The notes beneath the pieces are model-generated. The model saw only the letters and a program-made list of their open reading frames with translations. It was not told the origin of the DNA and did no database searches. DNA of 64,000 bases from Branchiostoma lanceolatum (taxonomy: Eukaryota > Chordata > Leptocardii > Amphioxiformes > Branchiostomatidae): NCBI RefSeq assembly GCF_035083965.1, contig NC_089732.1, forward strand, positions 13,130,924 to 13,194,923, read 5' to 3'. Below, in pieces: positions 40,036 to 51,245 of this stretch (within the stretch, counting starts at the first letter, position 1; every line of letters begins with the position of its first letter). The position numbers and the translations under genes are program-made.

Positions 40036-40330
40036 AGTGGTGGCATTGATTGGACAAGGGATTGAGAGGTCACGGGTTTGATTCCCAGCTAGATGTTGTG
40101 TCCGAGGGAAAGGCCCTTATCACAACTTTCCTCACTCCGCCCAGGTGTAAGATGGGTTCCTTGACTTTGATGGTAAAAGGCAGTGGAAGGAGAGGGATGG
40201 GCTCCGCTTTCCAATACCGTGCCCAAGACACAGTACAGGTAGATAACATCCCACTACCCCTACGGCCTCGAAAACTTCAACTGGTTAGGGTTATGCCTAT
40301 CTTCAAGTTGGCAACATTTGGAATGTAGCA
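40036..40330 (+). repeat. tRNA-derived SINE (diverged)
   Basis: GGTGGCATTGATTGGACAAG (degenerate A box) and ACGGGTTTGATTCCCAG (B box), then TGTCCGAGGGAAAGGCCCTT and GAGAGGGATGGGCTCCGC, related to the SINE at 54828-55130. It lies just after the LRRC40 stop codon. Confidence 0.65.
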
Positions 40331-40850
40331 AAGTCCACCATCTCCAAAATAAATTTTATGTCAGGTTGTATTCTAGGTTATATGCATTGCATAGACTATA
40401 CTTATGAATTCAATACATCATACATGCAGTATGTTTTCAAGATTTCTGAAACTCGACAAAGTGGAACAGTCATCTTCTGTAAAACAGAAATGCTAGAATC
40501 TTATTATCATTGTATAACATCATGATCTACCATGTTCTTTTGTGAGGAATTTACACTATGTTTTGGACAATTGAATGCTAAAATGGCCAGAATTAGGAAT
40601 CTTAATTTTGCCTTTGTTGTTGGGTCATGCAGTATTGTAACTAAGAAATGGTTAGGGTAATTAACATGAGCAAATAGGTATTTTGGAATGAATCATTTAG
40701 ATTCTGGGAACTATGTGGTTTTTGGGCTTGTTTAGCAATAATGAATTTTTGTTCCACCGACCTAGTTACTAGTAGTAAACAATCTGGTCTGCATGTGATA
40801 ATGTTAAAGTTTAGCTACATGTTGAAGCAATCCACAGTATTTTCCCAGCA

Positions 40851-41132
40851 AGGCCAGACCAATTTAATTTCATGCTTCTCAGATTTTCCACTTAATTTCT
40901 TTCTGATGATAAAGAATAGGAAGATCACAATCATGTTCCATTTTTTGCATTTATTAATACATTTAAATCTGTTAAAAATTCATTGTTTAATACATTACCC
41001 AGTGTGGTTTGTTGACTTTGTGGCTCCTGTGTTGGCATTTGGGCCTGCCAGCCACAGTTTCTTTTTTATTTTGCCCCTCTGCTCCTTTTTTCTGCAAAAA
41101 TCCTAGAACCAAGAAATTAAATCTGAATGGCC
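40851..41132. mobile_element. MITE, GGCCACACCAATTTAATTT family, copy 3
   Basis: Left end AGGCCAGACCAATTTAATTT, right end AACCAAGAAATTAAATCTGA followed by ATGGCC. The interior differs from the copies at 26.8 and 42.5 kb. Confidence 0.65.
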
Positions 41133-41585
41133 CCAGCCTCAGAATACATGTATATGTCACATTTGCTGTGCAAGTCCTGTCAATTTGAATCTTCCCTGTA
41201 CGTTGTCCAATAACAGGATTTATGACTAAATCCTGTATATTGTAAAGCTGCTACTGATTGTTGTGTCGTTTGTTTGTTGTCTTCAAGTGATAAATTAATA
41301 AAAAGTGCAAGTATTGTCCTTGGTTTAGAGAAAGAAAAAGTGGTTGCATGCCTTATATAGAAAACAGTGATTTTGTCGTTATTATCGTATTTGATATCCA
41401 AATATTTTAAATTAGGAAATCAGTGTGCGTCTGGATATATTAAAATAACTTCCAGTTTGACAAGGCATTACCATGAGTAGTTGAACGGAAGTTGTCATAA
41501 TTCTGCAATGATGTGTTGTGTAATAAAATGTGATGAAACAGCTTGTGGTGGATTGTTGTCACTTCTTGGCAATTCTGTTCATTAA

Positions 41586-42007
41586 AGGCATCCAGGGCAT
41601 TTTATGAGGCTTGAAACTTGAATTAAAAAAATATTATTGACATTAAAGGAGCAAAGATACGATGTTGTTGTGTGGTGAGAACTGATAGAAAATCCATGCC
41701 CTAATAGACTGATCCTGACTGTCCATCACAATTAGCGGTTCGACCAATGAGAGAGTGACTGCATGTCCGTCATATATTTGCATTTTTATGTTTTAGGTGG
41801 GCGGGGCTATGGTATCGGTCTATTTACACTAGGCATGTGAAACTAAAAGATCACCATGTTAGGGCATGTAGCTTATTTTTGTGCCGCTTTTGATATGAAA
41901 TCTGCACGCAAATGTGGTCAACAGTGGCATTAAATTTCAAATTCATAAAGATTACAGCAACTAGAATATTTCCAGTTTTCAAGCCTCATAAAATGCTCTG
42001 GGTGCCT
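41586..42007. mobile_element. MITE with TTAA duplication (piggyBac-like)
   Basis: AGGCATCCAGGGCATTTTAT and GAGGCTTGAAAC at the left pair with CAAGCCTCATAAAATGCTCT and GGGTGCCT at the right. TTAA lies immediately outside both ends (41582-41585 and 42008-42011). Confidence 0.8.
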
Positions 42008-42262
42008 TTAAAAGACCATAAAAATAAGATAACAAAGACAAGTAAAGTGAGAACTTTTGATTATTTTATTACAACCTTGTATCATACTACATTTGTATTA
42101 TGGTATCTCACATTAGCTAATGCCATTGGCATTTGCCTTTCTTAATGAATGATTCCTCAAAACAATTAGCAGAACTATTGGACACTTATACCTGTATTCA
42201 GTTATAACCACCTTATAAATACACAACAAAAATGGTGCGAATCTGAGTCCAACAATCGTGGA

Positions 42263-45200
42263 CTAGGAAGCGAGGGCACCTGCTTTGTCGAGCGGTGGGT
42301 GTTCCAACACCTTGTCAATCAAACCAAACTCCTCCGCTTCTATGGGGCTCATGAAGCGGTCTCGGTCCATGGATTGTTCTGTAAAACGAGATCAATGATT
42401 TCACACCTTGAAATATTCCTGTGAATTTCGTGTTTTATTCATCATTGTGCATGAATTTCTTGCTGGTTCTGTCTGTCCATTTTCCCTTTGGCCCTCATAA
42501 GGCCACACCAATTTAATTTCTTGGATAACAGATTTTTTTTTTTAAAGGACATCATTAAAACAGAAGGCGGGGGTGAAAACTTGCACCTGACCCTGTTCAC
42601 TCCCTGAAACTGTGTGCACCAAAGTACAAACTTTCTTCTGCGATTCTGTTTTCATCTTGATTTTCCGATCTAGCATTTTTTTTTTAAATCCGTTAACCAA
42701 GAAATTAAATGTGGCCTTAGACAGCAACAATTAATCAAATTTTGCTGCCATACATAATATTTTTACTTTGTACAAAATTTTATTCCATATCTCGAAGCAA
42801 ACACACCAAACAATATTGAATTCAATTGTTTTTCATTGATGACATGCAGGTGTACAAAGCGCCTACCTATCAGAGAAAGCTCCTGTCCAGTGTGTTTGAC
42901 ATACAGCTTGTTCATTTGTTGCTTTAACTTGCTGATTTCCTCTGCCTGAATGAGAATATCGGATGCCTGGCCCTGTGGAACATTGTAGAATAACAAGATC
43001 CTTCAGTATTGTAATGAACATCTGATATACAACTGTAAGACAAGACGTATATATGTTAAACAAACCATTCATTTGCTGTGTTCCAGTTGTACTTTTGAAC
43101 CATGAGCTTGTATAATCACTGAATGTATAAGCCCATGCAGCAACAGCTCATTCTAAACTTTACCACCCTTTACATTTTAGTACCAGCTATTATCAGAGGT
43201 ACTAGAAAAAAAGATTTGATTGAAGTTCACAGTGATCTTACTTAAGATTGAAACAATGGTTCCTCCATCATACTATAATACAAGCACCTTCATTTGAAAG
43301 CAGTTTATAAGATATAAAGCTTAACTCCCAGGTAATGGCCTCCATTTGTATCTGAAAAAAAAAGCTTGCCCTTTCAACAGAGGGTATGGTGGGGTCATTT
43401 CCTGGATCATCGTTTGTGCCTCCTTTGATAACCTACTCCTTTTCAGTGTTCAGGACATACCTGGTCATTTTGGTCACGACTGTCTATCATTTGTTTATGT
43501 TTTCTTCCTTGTATTTTGATTTTAATGTGAATGGACTCCAGGAAGAATAGCGTAAGATTTGTAGAAATTGAACACTAACGGAGATCCGAATAAAACAAAC
43601 AAACAAACCTGGCACGTGGAAAAAAATTGTAAAAGAACAGTGAGACAACCTACCATGGCCTGTCCATGCGGCTGGTGTACCATGATGCGAGAGTTGGGTA
43701 GTGAGTGTCTACAGAACACACATACAACCTACCGTGGCCTGTCCATGCGGCTGGTGTACCATGATGCGAGAGTTGGGTAGTGAGTGTCTACAGAACACAC
43801 ATAAACCTACCGTGGCCTGTCCATGCGGCTGGTGTACCATGATGCGAGAGTTGGGTAGTGAGTGTCTACAGAACACACATACAACCTACCGTGGCCTGTC
43901 CATGCAGCTGGTGTACCATGATGCGAGAGTTGGGTAGTGAGTGTCTACAGAACACACAGACAACCTACCATGGCCTGTCCATGCGGCTGGTGTACCATGA
44001 TGCGAGAGTTTGGTAGTGAGTGTCTATACAGAACACACAGACAACCTACCGTGGCCTGTCCATGCGGCTGGTGTACCATGATGCGAGAGTTCGGTAGTGA
44101 GTGTCTATACAGAACACACAGACAACCTACCGTGGCCTGTCCATGCGGCTGGTGTACCATGATGCGAGAGTTGGGTAGTGAGTGTCTACAGAACACAGAC
44201 AACCTACCATGGCCTGTCCATGCGGCTGGTGTACCATGATGCGAGAGTTGGGTAGCGAGTGTCTGCAGCCAGGTGTTCCAGCTGCCAGGAGGAGTGAGGC
44301 CATACTGCAGGCCTGCCCCACACACCAGGTGTTCACAGGTGGCAGGATGTACTGCATGGTGTCATAGATACCCAACCCTGCCGTCACTGAGCCACCTGAG
44401 GGGGGAGGGGGGCGGCACCATTGTTACAAGTCTGAAATAATAAAAGCTCTTTGCATAGAGCATAAGGTATATATATTGTCCTAGATATAAGGAAATCTGC
44501 ATATCCTCACCAGTAAATCACAACAACTGTCAAATAAAAGTTTAAAAAATTAATTGCAAGTCTTCTTGAGTAATCATGTTTCAAAGTTTTCAACAAAAAC
44601 ACCCCTGCAGTTGCAAAGAAAACTGCTAGGAGTCCCAAAACTTACTTCAGGAAGACGATCAAAATCCTGACCAAAGCATGCGCAGAACATGAGATACAAA
44701 AACTTGACATTCTGCTGCAATATCAAATAAAGTCACTAGGGGGTATACACTAACAATGATCCGTCTTTAGCTTGTTGAGTTACGCTATTCAACCACAAAC
44801 AATTACATACTGAACTACACATTTTTGCTAAAGTTGTAAAATCTTAAATAGAGGACTAGACTGACCAGGACTGTTGATGTACATGTGAACTGGTTTCTTG
44901 TTACTCTCTGACTGCAAAAACAGGAGCTGGGCCACTACAAGACTGGACATCTCATCTGAGATCTACAGGGAAAACATGGAGGTAAAGAATGGTCATTGTT
45001 TTTACAATTTGACACAAGCCGAAGGTATAACTTGTATGTGCCTGTACATTAGATTGTCTTTCTTAGAATACTTAAAATCCTTTAATTTTTGTGGTAGGAG
45101 CGGAAAGAAGGTTCCTGCTGTGTTTTAATTATGTTTGCAGTCGAAATAAAAACACCCTCAGTGTCGATTTTGTGATAAAGACTTAGAGGCCCTGTTAAAA

Positions 45201-47802
45201 ATAAAATCGTGAATATTCAAGATTAACATTTGTGTGTTTCAAGATTTTACATTTGAAATAACAAACTAGCAAATTGATCAAGTGTAGACATCCAGGTAGT
45301 AAGATACGCCAAAAATAGTAACTCAAGCAACTTTCAAATTTCATCCAGCTGCTTGAGTAACTATTTTTGGCGTAACAAACCAGCACACTTTGAATTTAAA
45401 AACATTCAAGTCTAAAACGATGCCATCCAGCAATAGACTTGTGATCCCACAGAAACAACACAAAATGCTCATAAGTACACTACACTACCCTGTCAAAACA
45501 AATATGATATATCTTAACGTCTAGTGAATTTGTCTCTACTCACTGGGCCCATGACACAGATGATTCTCTCCTTCAACAGGCGAGAGTAAATGTCATACGC
45601 TCTCTCTCCACGGCCCTAGACAACAACAAAAGTGAAAGTCATCAACATTTTGTAAATTTTAAATCAACAACGACTGACACAGAGAATAATCATTACCACA
45701 TAGGCCCTCTTTTAATGCCCAAAAGTGATAACGTTGGGTAACCTAAATTCGGGATTTTTCCGATAATGGTTGACTGAAATCAATCTAGCAGAACAATAAA
45801 CCATCCTTTTTTTCTATTATTCTGTCAGTATCATGTACTATCTTTGCACTAATCATATATATGGTAGATTTTGTCTCTAGTCGTGCTGACACCATAATAT
45901 TTCAACTTGAAACTACCGTCCGCCGCACGCACAATTACGGTGTTGTCGGACAGGGGGGCACATTAATTCGGGAGAGAAGATTCGTCTTGAATATCTTACC
46001 GCTAATCACATTTTATACAGCAGCTATTCGTTCTATCCTTGGCTTGAGGAGAGTGCTATGGATATAGACGTGTCCAAGTAAAAAAAATACACGAAAAAAC
46101 GGCCGTACCGCACACATCAGGCCAGTTCCGGAACAACCCGTGTGTTGAGTCGGTAGAACTTCACTCAAAGTCGGCCCATCGTCATCATCGGGCAACGTGT
46201 AACGTTACATTATTCATGGAAAGTTAGCTGGATGCCGTAGCAATGGTAATACTACTATGTCCATGTGTTCCTTGTTGTGTTAGGAGCAAACTTTGAGGGA
46301 AATATCTTCCTCAGTCCACTATCACACGCAGCATTTAGACAAAAAGTGTTCCTCACAAACCTTTGTCGTCTGCTTGACAACAGGATTCTGGTTAACAATA
46401 TGGCGGCGGGAAAATACACGTGCCGTAGGTTGTAGCAACAGAGAGGAGTTTTGATGATTGATCACACTTAGAATCCAGTTGCAGGTTAGCAAAAGAGATT
46501 GTAATAAGTTGTCTTATAAATAATTGTGTTTAGCAGGCAGGAGATGTGACATTTGTCTTATAAACCAGCGAACAACCGTGCTGGGTGATTCTCCCACGAA
46601 GCCCCCAGACTCTGTCAATAAGGGACGGAGAGTTTTTGACGTCGCCAACTTCTAATGCATGGTTATCGAAGCTTTTCAGCCAGTGTTCTGAATACGTTAG
46701 TCTATCTGCTTTGCATTGCTGGCGTTATAACTGATTTTGCATCAAGCACATATCCCTAAATACCCCGTTTTCGAAAAATCCCGACTTTAAGTACCCCACG
46801 AATTTAGGTTACCCAACGTTATATATTCTTAACATTTAAAATCCTTAAAATAGCTGACACAGAGAAAATCATTAGTGTTGTATACAACAAAAAAAAGATG
46901 TAAAAGTTAAGAGCTAGTTCACAATTTGAAGTGCACATTTGTGGTTAAATGTCAAAGTTAAAGGCCCCTGGCTATTCTTTATGTAAAGCCAGGGGCATCA
47001 AACTTTCACATTTGACCGCAATGCATCACACTGACTGCATATGTGCACTTCTAACTGTGAACTAGCTTATCATGAATAGTTTAATTAGAAAGGGACATTT
47101 ACTGCTTACCGTTTGTTCGACCACAATGGGCACCATTGGCCTGAGGGTGTTTGCAGAAGTCTGTAAGCCTCTGCAGCTCTGTGCAGGGGACAGGACCACC
47201 AGACATCTCGGTAACCTCTGGGCAATAAACAAAATACACATTATACAGGTTAACATTGATATGTATATGTTGTAAAATAATGATGATTGCGTTTTTATAT
47301 TTCCAACATTCAAACTTAACATCTGTACAGCAAACACTGACACAACTGGACATTCCATTGTGACTTTGGAGTAACCTGGCATTCAATTGCGCAATATGAT
47401 GAATTTGTCAATGACACTTAAAGATAAATAATTTTCAGGATAACACATAACGTGCTACATAGAATTAAAGCGACCAATTATGCTCTTCATTTTATAATAA
47501 TTTATGCTCTAAAAATTTTATTAGAGTAGCTAGGCAATGATTCATGGTGCATCAACATAGCTCGCTACCCCTAATGGAAAAAGGCATACAGACCCTCATA
47601 TAAGTCACATTGTCGACTGTCTGAAATGACTGTTATATATTTTGGCTTCAAGAGTTGCATAAGCCTGTATAAAATCTGCCCCCCTCCCCAATCACAATTT
47701 CTTCCAAAAGCATCAAATATCAAACGATTTTACACAAACGTGTCAATTCCTTGCACCCCACGCCACTTCTTAACTACAACTTACTGTAAGACTCCTGATC
47801 AT
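42263..47802 (-). CDS. CLPP: Mitochondrial ATP-dependent Clp protease proteolytic subunit
   Basis: Serine protease of the mitochondrial matrix that works with ClpX. Exons in transcript order: 47802-47785, 47217-47110, 45615-45544, 44962-44866, 44395-44208, 42972-42867, 42378-42263; 705 bp, 234 residues. Residues 1-35 form a basic presequence ([14 protein letters not shown], then [13 protein letters not shown] entry into the mature part). The catalytic triad is present: Ser129 in [10 protein letters not shown], His154 in RIMVHQP, Asp203 in MDRDRFMSP. Other family blocks: [40 protein letters not shown]. It ends ALAS, without the longer acidic C-terminal extension of mammalian CLPP (about 277 residues). 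The first exon is only 18 bp of coding sequence. Head-to-head with IMP3. Confidence 0.95.
42500..42717 (-). mobile_element. MITE, GGCCACACCAATTTAATTT family, copy 4
   Basis: AGGCCACACCAATTTAATTT at the left and GAAATTAAATGTGGCCT at the right. The interior is the inverse of the copy at 26818-27043 (TGCACCAAAGTACAAACTTT). In CLPP intron 6. Confidence 0.8.
43650..44207 (-). repeat. Minisatellite built from CLPP exon 5 tail plus its 5' splice site
   Basis: Seven tandem copies of a unit of about 78-82 bp lie directly downstream (minus strand) of the authentic exon 5 end at 44208. Each unit repeats the last 50-odd exon bases, which encode [18 protein letters not shown] with the catalytic His, then the donor GTAGGTTGTCTGTG and a short TTCTGTAGA linker. 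Exon-side ends alternate between ATG and ACG before GTAGG. Copies are nearly identical, implying recent spread or homogenisation. The authentic junction is inferred to be the 44208 one because only that copy is continuous with the rest of the exon. Confidence 0.93.
45280..45375. repeat. Short stem-loop repeat, AGACATCCAGG family
   Basis: GTAGACATCCAGGTAGTAAG, ACGCCAAAAATAGTAACTCA and its inverse GAGTAACTATTTTTGGCGTA. CLPP intron 3. Confidence 0.6.
45729..46822. mobile_element. DNA transposon remnant with inverted repeats
   Basis: ATAACGTTGGGTAACCTAAA at the left and TTTAGGTTACCCAACGTTAT at the right. Inward, GGGATTTTTC pairs with GAAAAATCCC, with 16 extra bases on the right. About 1.1 kb, no transposase frame. 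It fills most of CLPP intron 2. Confidence 0.75.
46914..47073. mobile_element. Foldback MITE, AGCTTAT family
   Basis: GAGCTAGTTCACAATTTGAA and GTGCACAT at the left pair with ATGTGCACTTCTAACTGTGA and ACTAGCTTAT at the right; the centre is a CCCCTGGCT hairpin. It sits about 40 bp from CLPP exon 2. Confidence 0.7.
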
Positions 47803-48562
47803 GGTGATGCTTGACAGTTTAGACGTCTCAGTTCAGCTAAGGAAACAGGGTCAGGACAGACTTGCAAAATACGCTGCACTCAGATGTTTGACCTTTAACT
47901 TAAGGATGATACCATTACACATATAGGATCCTAAAGTTGAACTAATATAGATATGATACTAAAGTGAGAAATAAATTGTTCAAATTAAGTAGTTATAATA
48001 AAAATTAATCTATAAGCATTGTTAAATATTAATATTATAGCTAAATTGGTCATTTTTTATGATTCATTTTATGCCCAAATATTTCAAGCCATGACACTCC
48101 CCTATCGATGGACATGTGTTCATCCAAGATGGCGACGATCATGTAAAAACGAGCGTGCGTCTTTCTCTAGATCTATGTGGAATATTTCGTAGTTTTGTCG
48201 AATCTTTCGATGTTTTGAAGTGCAGCGGACCAGCGTCTCATACTAAAATATATTAGGGACAGACGTTTCCACAAGTTACAGGTATTTTATCACTTTTATT
48301 CTAACTTATTTTCGGATCTGAATCCGTGGTTCTCAGAGTCAGAGCTATGCATGCATGCATCAACTTGTGTGTGTAATATTTACCGTGAAAATATGTGTGA
48401 TCATGAGATATTACATCCGGAAATTAATTTTATAATAAAGAGATATTGGCCAAAGTAACATTTTGTGAAGTTTGAAAGCAACCCACTTACTAGTATCTGA
48501 ACAAACTTGACGTGGTTTTTCATCAAACAGTTCAACTCTGATTTTGAGAACAACTCCTCAAG
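47803..48562. promoter_or_regulatory. Shared upstream region of CLPP and IMP3
   Basis: 760 bp separate the two start codons, head to head. It carries CAAGATGGCGAC (48125-48136), a YY1-type motif. A bidirectional promoter is inferred. The stretch is otherwise AT-rich with no other feature seen. Confidence 0.5.
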
Positions 48563-50669
48563 ATGCGGCGGCTAAAGTTTCACGAGAAGAAACTTCTCAA
48601 GAAGGTGGACTTCATCTCCTGGGACGTGGACAACAACCTTCATGAGGTCAAGGTCATGAGGAAGTACCACATCAACCGGAGGGAGGAGTATACCAAGTAA
48701 GGAAGAATTTTGTCAGAAATTATGTGCATAATTTTTCAAGGTAGCAGAACACAAAGATTTATACACAAATGATTAGAAAAGTTCAAAATCGAATTTCTAC
48801 CCAGTCTTCAAGAATTTTGGCCGTTCTACTTTTTTGTACCTGCATCATAGACCCTGGGGGTCGCGGATAAATACATGTAATGTTCTGCAACCTAAAACCC
48901 CAACAATCATAGCATAACCTGCATAAGATTTTTTTCATGAATAGATAGAATATTTCCTATAGACTATCTTTATTACAAGTCTTTGTTTTTTTCAGGTATA
49001 ACAAACTTAGCCGAGAAGTGAGAAATCTGGTGGAAAAGATAAAAGAGCTGAAAGTTGAGGTGAGTTGGTAAGAGTTGTGCCATTTAGAAAGACACCTCCC
49101 CCCCCTTCACAATTCATTTGAACCATCTCTAGATCTGTATGTATTCAAGGGTGTTGAAAAAGGTTTTAGCTCTCTGAATCGAAGAGCTATTCTTCCACTG
49201 GTCGTGACAGAGGAGACATACATGTAGCCTATGTACAATATATACAGGTTGGTTGTGCCAGGGACATTCAAAGTACAACGAACAGTGAGCCTAAGCTTAA
49301 CGTTCTGTTCTTGTTCTAGGGACTGCTACCCTTTACATTAGCATACATATCAGGTGAGCTAAAGCAGCCGGAATTCAAACTATTTATACTGGTAGTATTA
49401 ACATCCAGAGGCAAGTCACCATCAACTGGAAAATGCATGCTACCCAACAACCTTACCTGTATGACACAATATTTCCAGACAACAGTGCATTCCAGAGTCT
49501 GTTTGTTCTGTATTGAGAGTTTGCAAACTTGCAGCAATTTGAATGTGTAATTTTGAGGTGTTTTTCTGGACAGTTTTTGTATAACTTTGAAGTGTTTTTC
49601 TGGACAATTTTTGTGTAATTTTTAAGTGTTTTTCTGGACAATTTCTGTGTAATTCTGAAGTGTTTTTCTGGAAAATTTTTGTATAATTTTGATGTGTTTT
49701 TCTGGACAATTTTTGTGTGATTTTGAAGGGTTTTTCTCAAACATTTTGTGTGATTTTTCTGTGTTTCTCTGCCCCCAGGATCCGTTCCGGACGGAGTGCA
49801 GCGAGCGCCTGTTAGAGAAGATGTACGTCCTCGGCCTGATCCCCACCAAGAGAAACCTGGGGAACGTCACCAAGGTGTCCGCCTCCAGCTTCTGCAGGAG
49901 GAGACTTCCCGTCATCATGGTCAAACTACGGATGGCTCAGACTTTACAGGTCAGGTGGTGGGAGGGGGGCATCAATTTTACTCTCATTCTCTGTGACACA
50001 GTGGAAACAGTGTGACACAAATTGAACATATACAACTATATAGAAAACATCAACTTTGCTTCAATCTCTCTCTCTGGCCTTTCATGCCAGGCCCGCCGCT
50101 TGTATATTCCATAACGTCCCTGCTTTCCATGCTTCTCTCAGCGTTAAACTTGGCCAGCTGTCAGCCACCCCTTTGCTGTCTATGGTTAAGAGCAATGTGA
50201 CAACCCCTGCATTGTACATATAGGACACTACATTAAGAAATGGTGAAACGTAAAACAAATTGTAAAAGCACATTCTCATCCTAAAGCTACATATTCTTTT
50301 GTAAGGTAAATTAGTCTTGTAAAACTGGTCCTTGTAATAGAGAAATGAAAGTCTAATACATGTAAAATATATATAGCTGGAGTTACTGAATGTTGTACCT
50401 TTTAATTGTACAATTGCTGTGCAATTACGTTTATCATACTGGTAATGCATTATCATTCAGAGAGCATGATTTTGCTCATCTTTGTTTCACAGATGGCCAC
50501 ACAGTTTATCGAGCAGGGGCACGTCCGCGTGGGACCGGAGCTGATCACGGACCCTGCCTTCCTCGTGACGCGGAACATGGAGGACTTTGTCACGTGGGTG
50601 GACACGTCCAAGATCCGACAACACCTGATGGAGTACAACGAGGCGCGGGATGACTACGATCTTGCCTAG
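48563..50669 (+). CDS. IMP3: IMP3, U3 small nucleolar ribonucleoprotein
   Basis: Component of the nucleolar U3 snoRNP/SSU processome needed for 18S pre-rRNA processing; it helps U3 pair with pre-rRNA. Exons 48563-48696, 48996-49059, 49779-49949 and 50493-50669 give 181 residues; the human protein has 184. Family blocks: [68 protein letters not shown], then an S4-type RNA-binding segment [29 protein letters not shown], ending ARDDYDLA. All introns have GT-AG ends. Intron 2 carries a minisatellite reaching the 3' splice site. Confidence 0.96.
49553..49778 (+). repeat. Minisatellite, 34-bp unit, ending at IMP3 3' splice site
   Basis: About six copies of TGAAGTGTTTTTCTGGACAA followed by TTTTTGTGTAATTT. 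The last degenerate copy runs into GTGTTTCTCTGCCCCCAG, the acceptor of IMP3 exon 3, so the T-rich units also form an extended polypyrimidine region. Confidence 0.85.
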
Positions 50670-50681
50670 TCTATAAGCGCT

Positions 50682-51049
50682 AGCCTCTACCAGGCTCCAC
50701 AGGCTACTGCTAATACTGTAAATGTAGAAATGTTCGCAGTGGTTTTATATTCGCGGCTTAAAACCAATGCGAACATTTTTGTCCAATACTGTTAGCAGTA
50801 TGTGGCTATGGCCCTGCCAGCAACTTAAAACCACCGCAAACACTCCATTTTTGCCTTAGCATGAAATAAAAACTGCACGAACTTAATTGCATTTACAGCA
50901 GTAGAAATTGGCTAAATAGACGGATAACATGCCAGAGGAGTTAGCTGTCCAAGGAGAATAGGCAACCTAGGTGTTACACGTATCTGTCTTTTTGGCCAAT
51001 TTCTACTATTAGCAGCAACCTATAGTACCTGTGGAGCCTGGTAAAGGCT
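50682..51049. mobile_element. Foldback element interrupted by a TACTGTAAAT MITE
   Basis: Outer arms TAGCCTCTACCAGGCTCCAC and ATAGTACCTGTGGAGCCTGG are inverted. Inside lies a TACTGTAAAT-family copy at about 50715-50899 with arms ATGTTCGCAGTGGTTTTA and CATTTTTG. It begins 13 bp after the IMP3 stop codon, so it probably forms part of the 3' UTR. Confidence 0.7.
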
Positions 51050-51078
51050 ATACAACTTCAACAGACTTCTCTGTTATA

Positions 51079-51245
51079 ACTACTGTAAATTCTGTTATTT
51101 TTGCAGGGGATTTAATTTCAGGGTAGGAGAAGAAAGGATGGTTTCGTGGTTCACTGTCGAAATGTTACTGTAGCACAAAAGCATATGATTTCACAGTGGA
51201 AACCACAAATTTAAAGCTGCTGCAAATATTTCAAGATTTACAGTA
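51079..51245. mobile_element. TACTGTAAAT-family MITE
   Basis: TACTGTAAATTCTGTTATTT at the left and AATATTTCAAGATTTACAGT at the right, with CACAGTGGAAACCACAAATT inside. The rest of 51246-52112 is AT-rich with nothing identified. Confidence 0.55.

Larger units (their letters stand above)
39713..42262. other. Intergenic region between converging LRRC40 and CLPP
   Basis: Contains the LRRC40 3' UTR (AATAAA at about 40347), a SINE, two MITEs, and on the minus strand an AATAAA (42070-42065) about 195 bp past the CLPP stop. No further gene seen. Confidence 0.65.

Noticed and set aside
43701..44239. Plus-strand ORFs with repeated [18 protein letters not shown]
   Set aside because: They are the complement of the CLPP exon 5 repeat; openness follows from unit spacing.
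49440..49740. Minus-strand ORFs rich in KNTSKLYKN
   Set aside because: They are translations of the 34-bp minisatellite in IMP3 intron 2.
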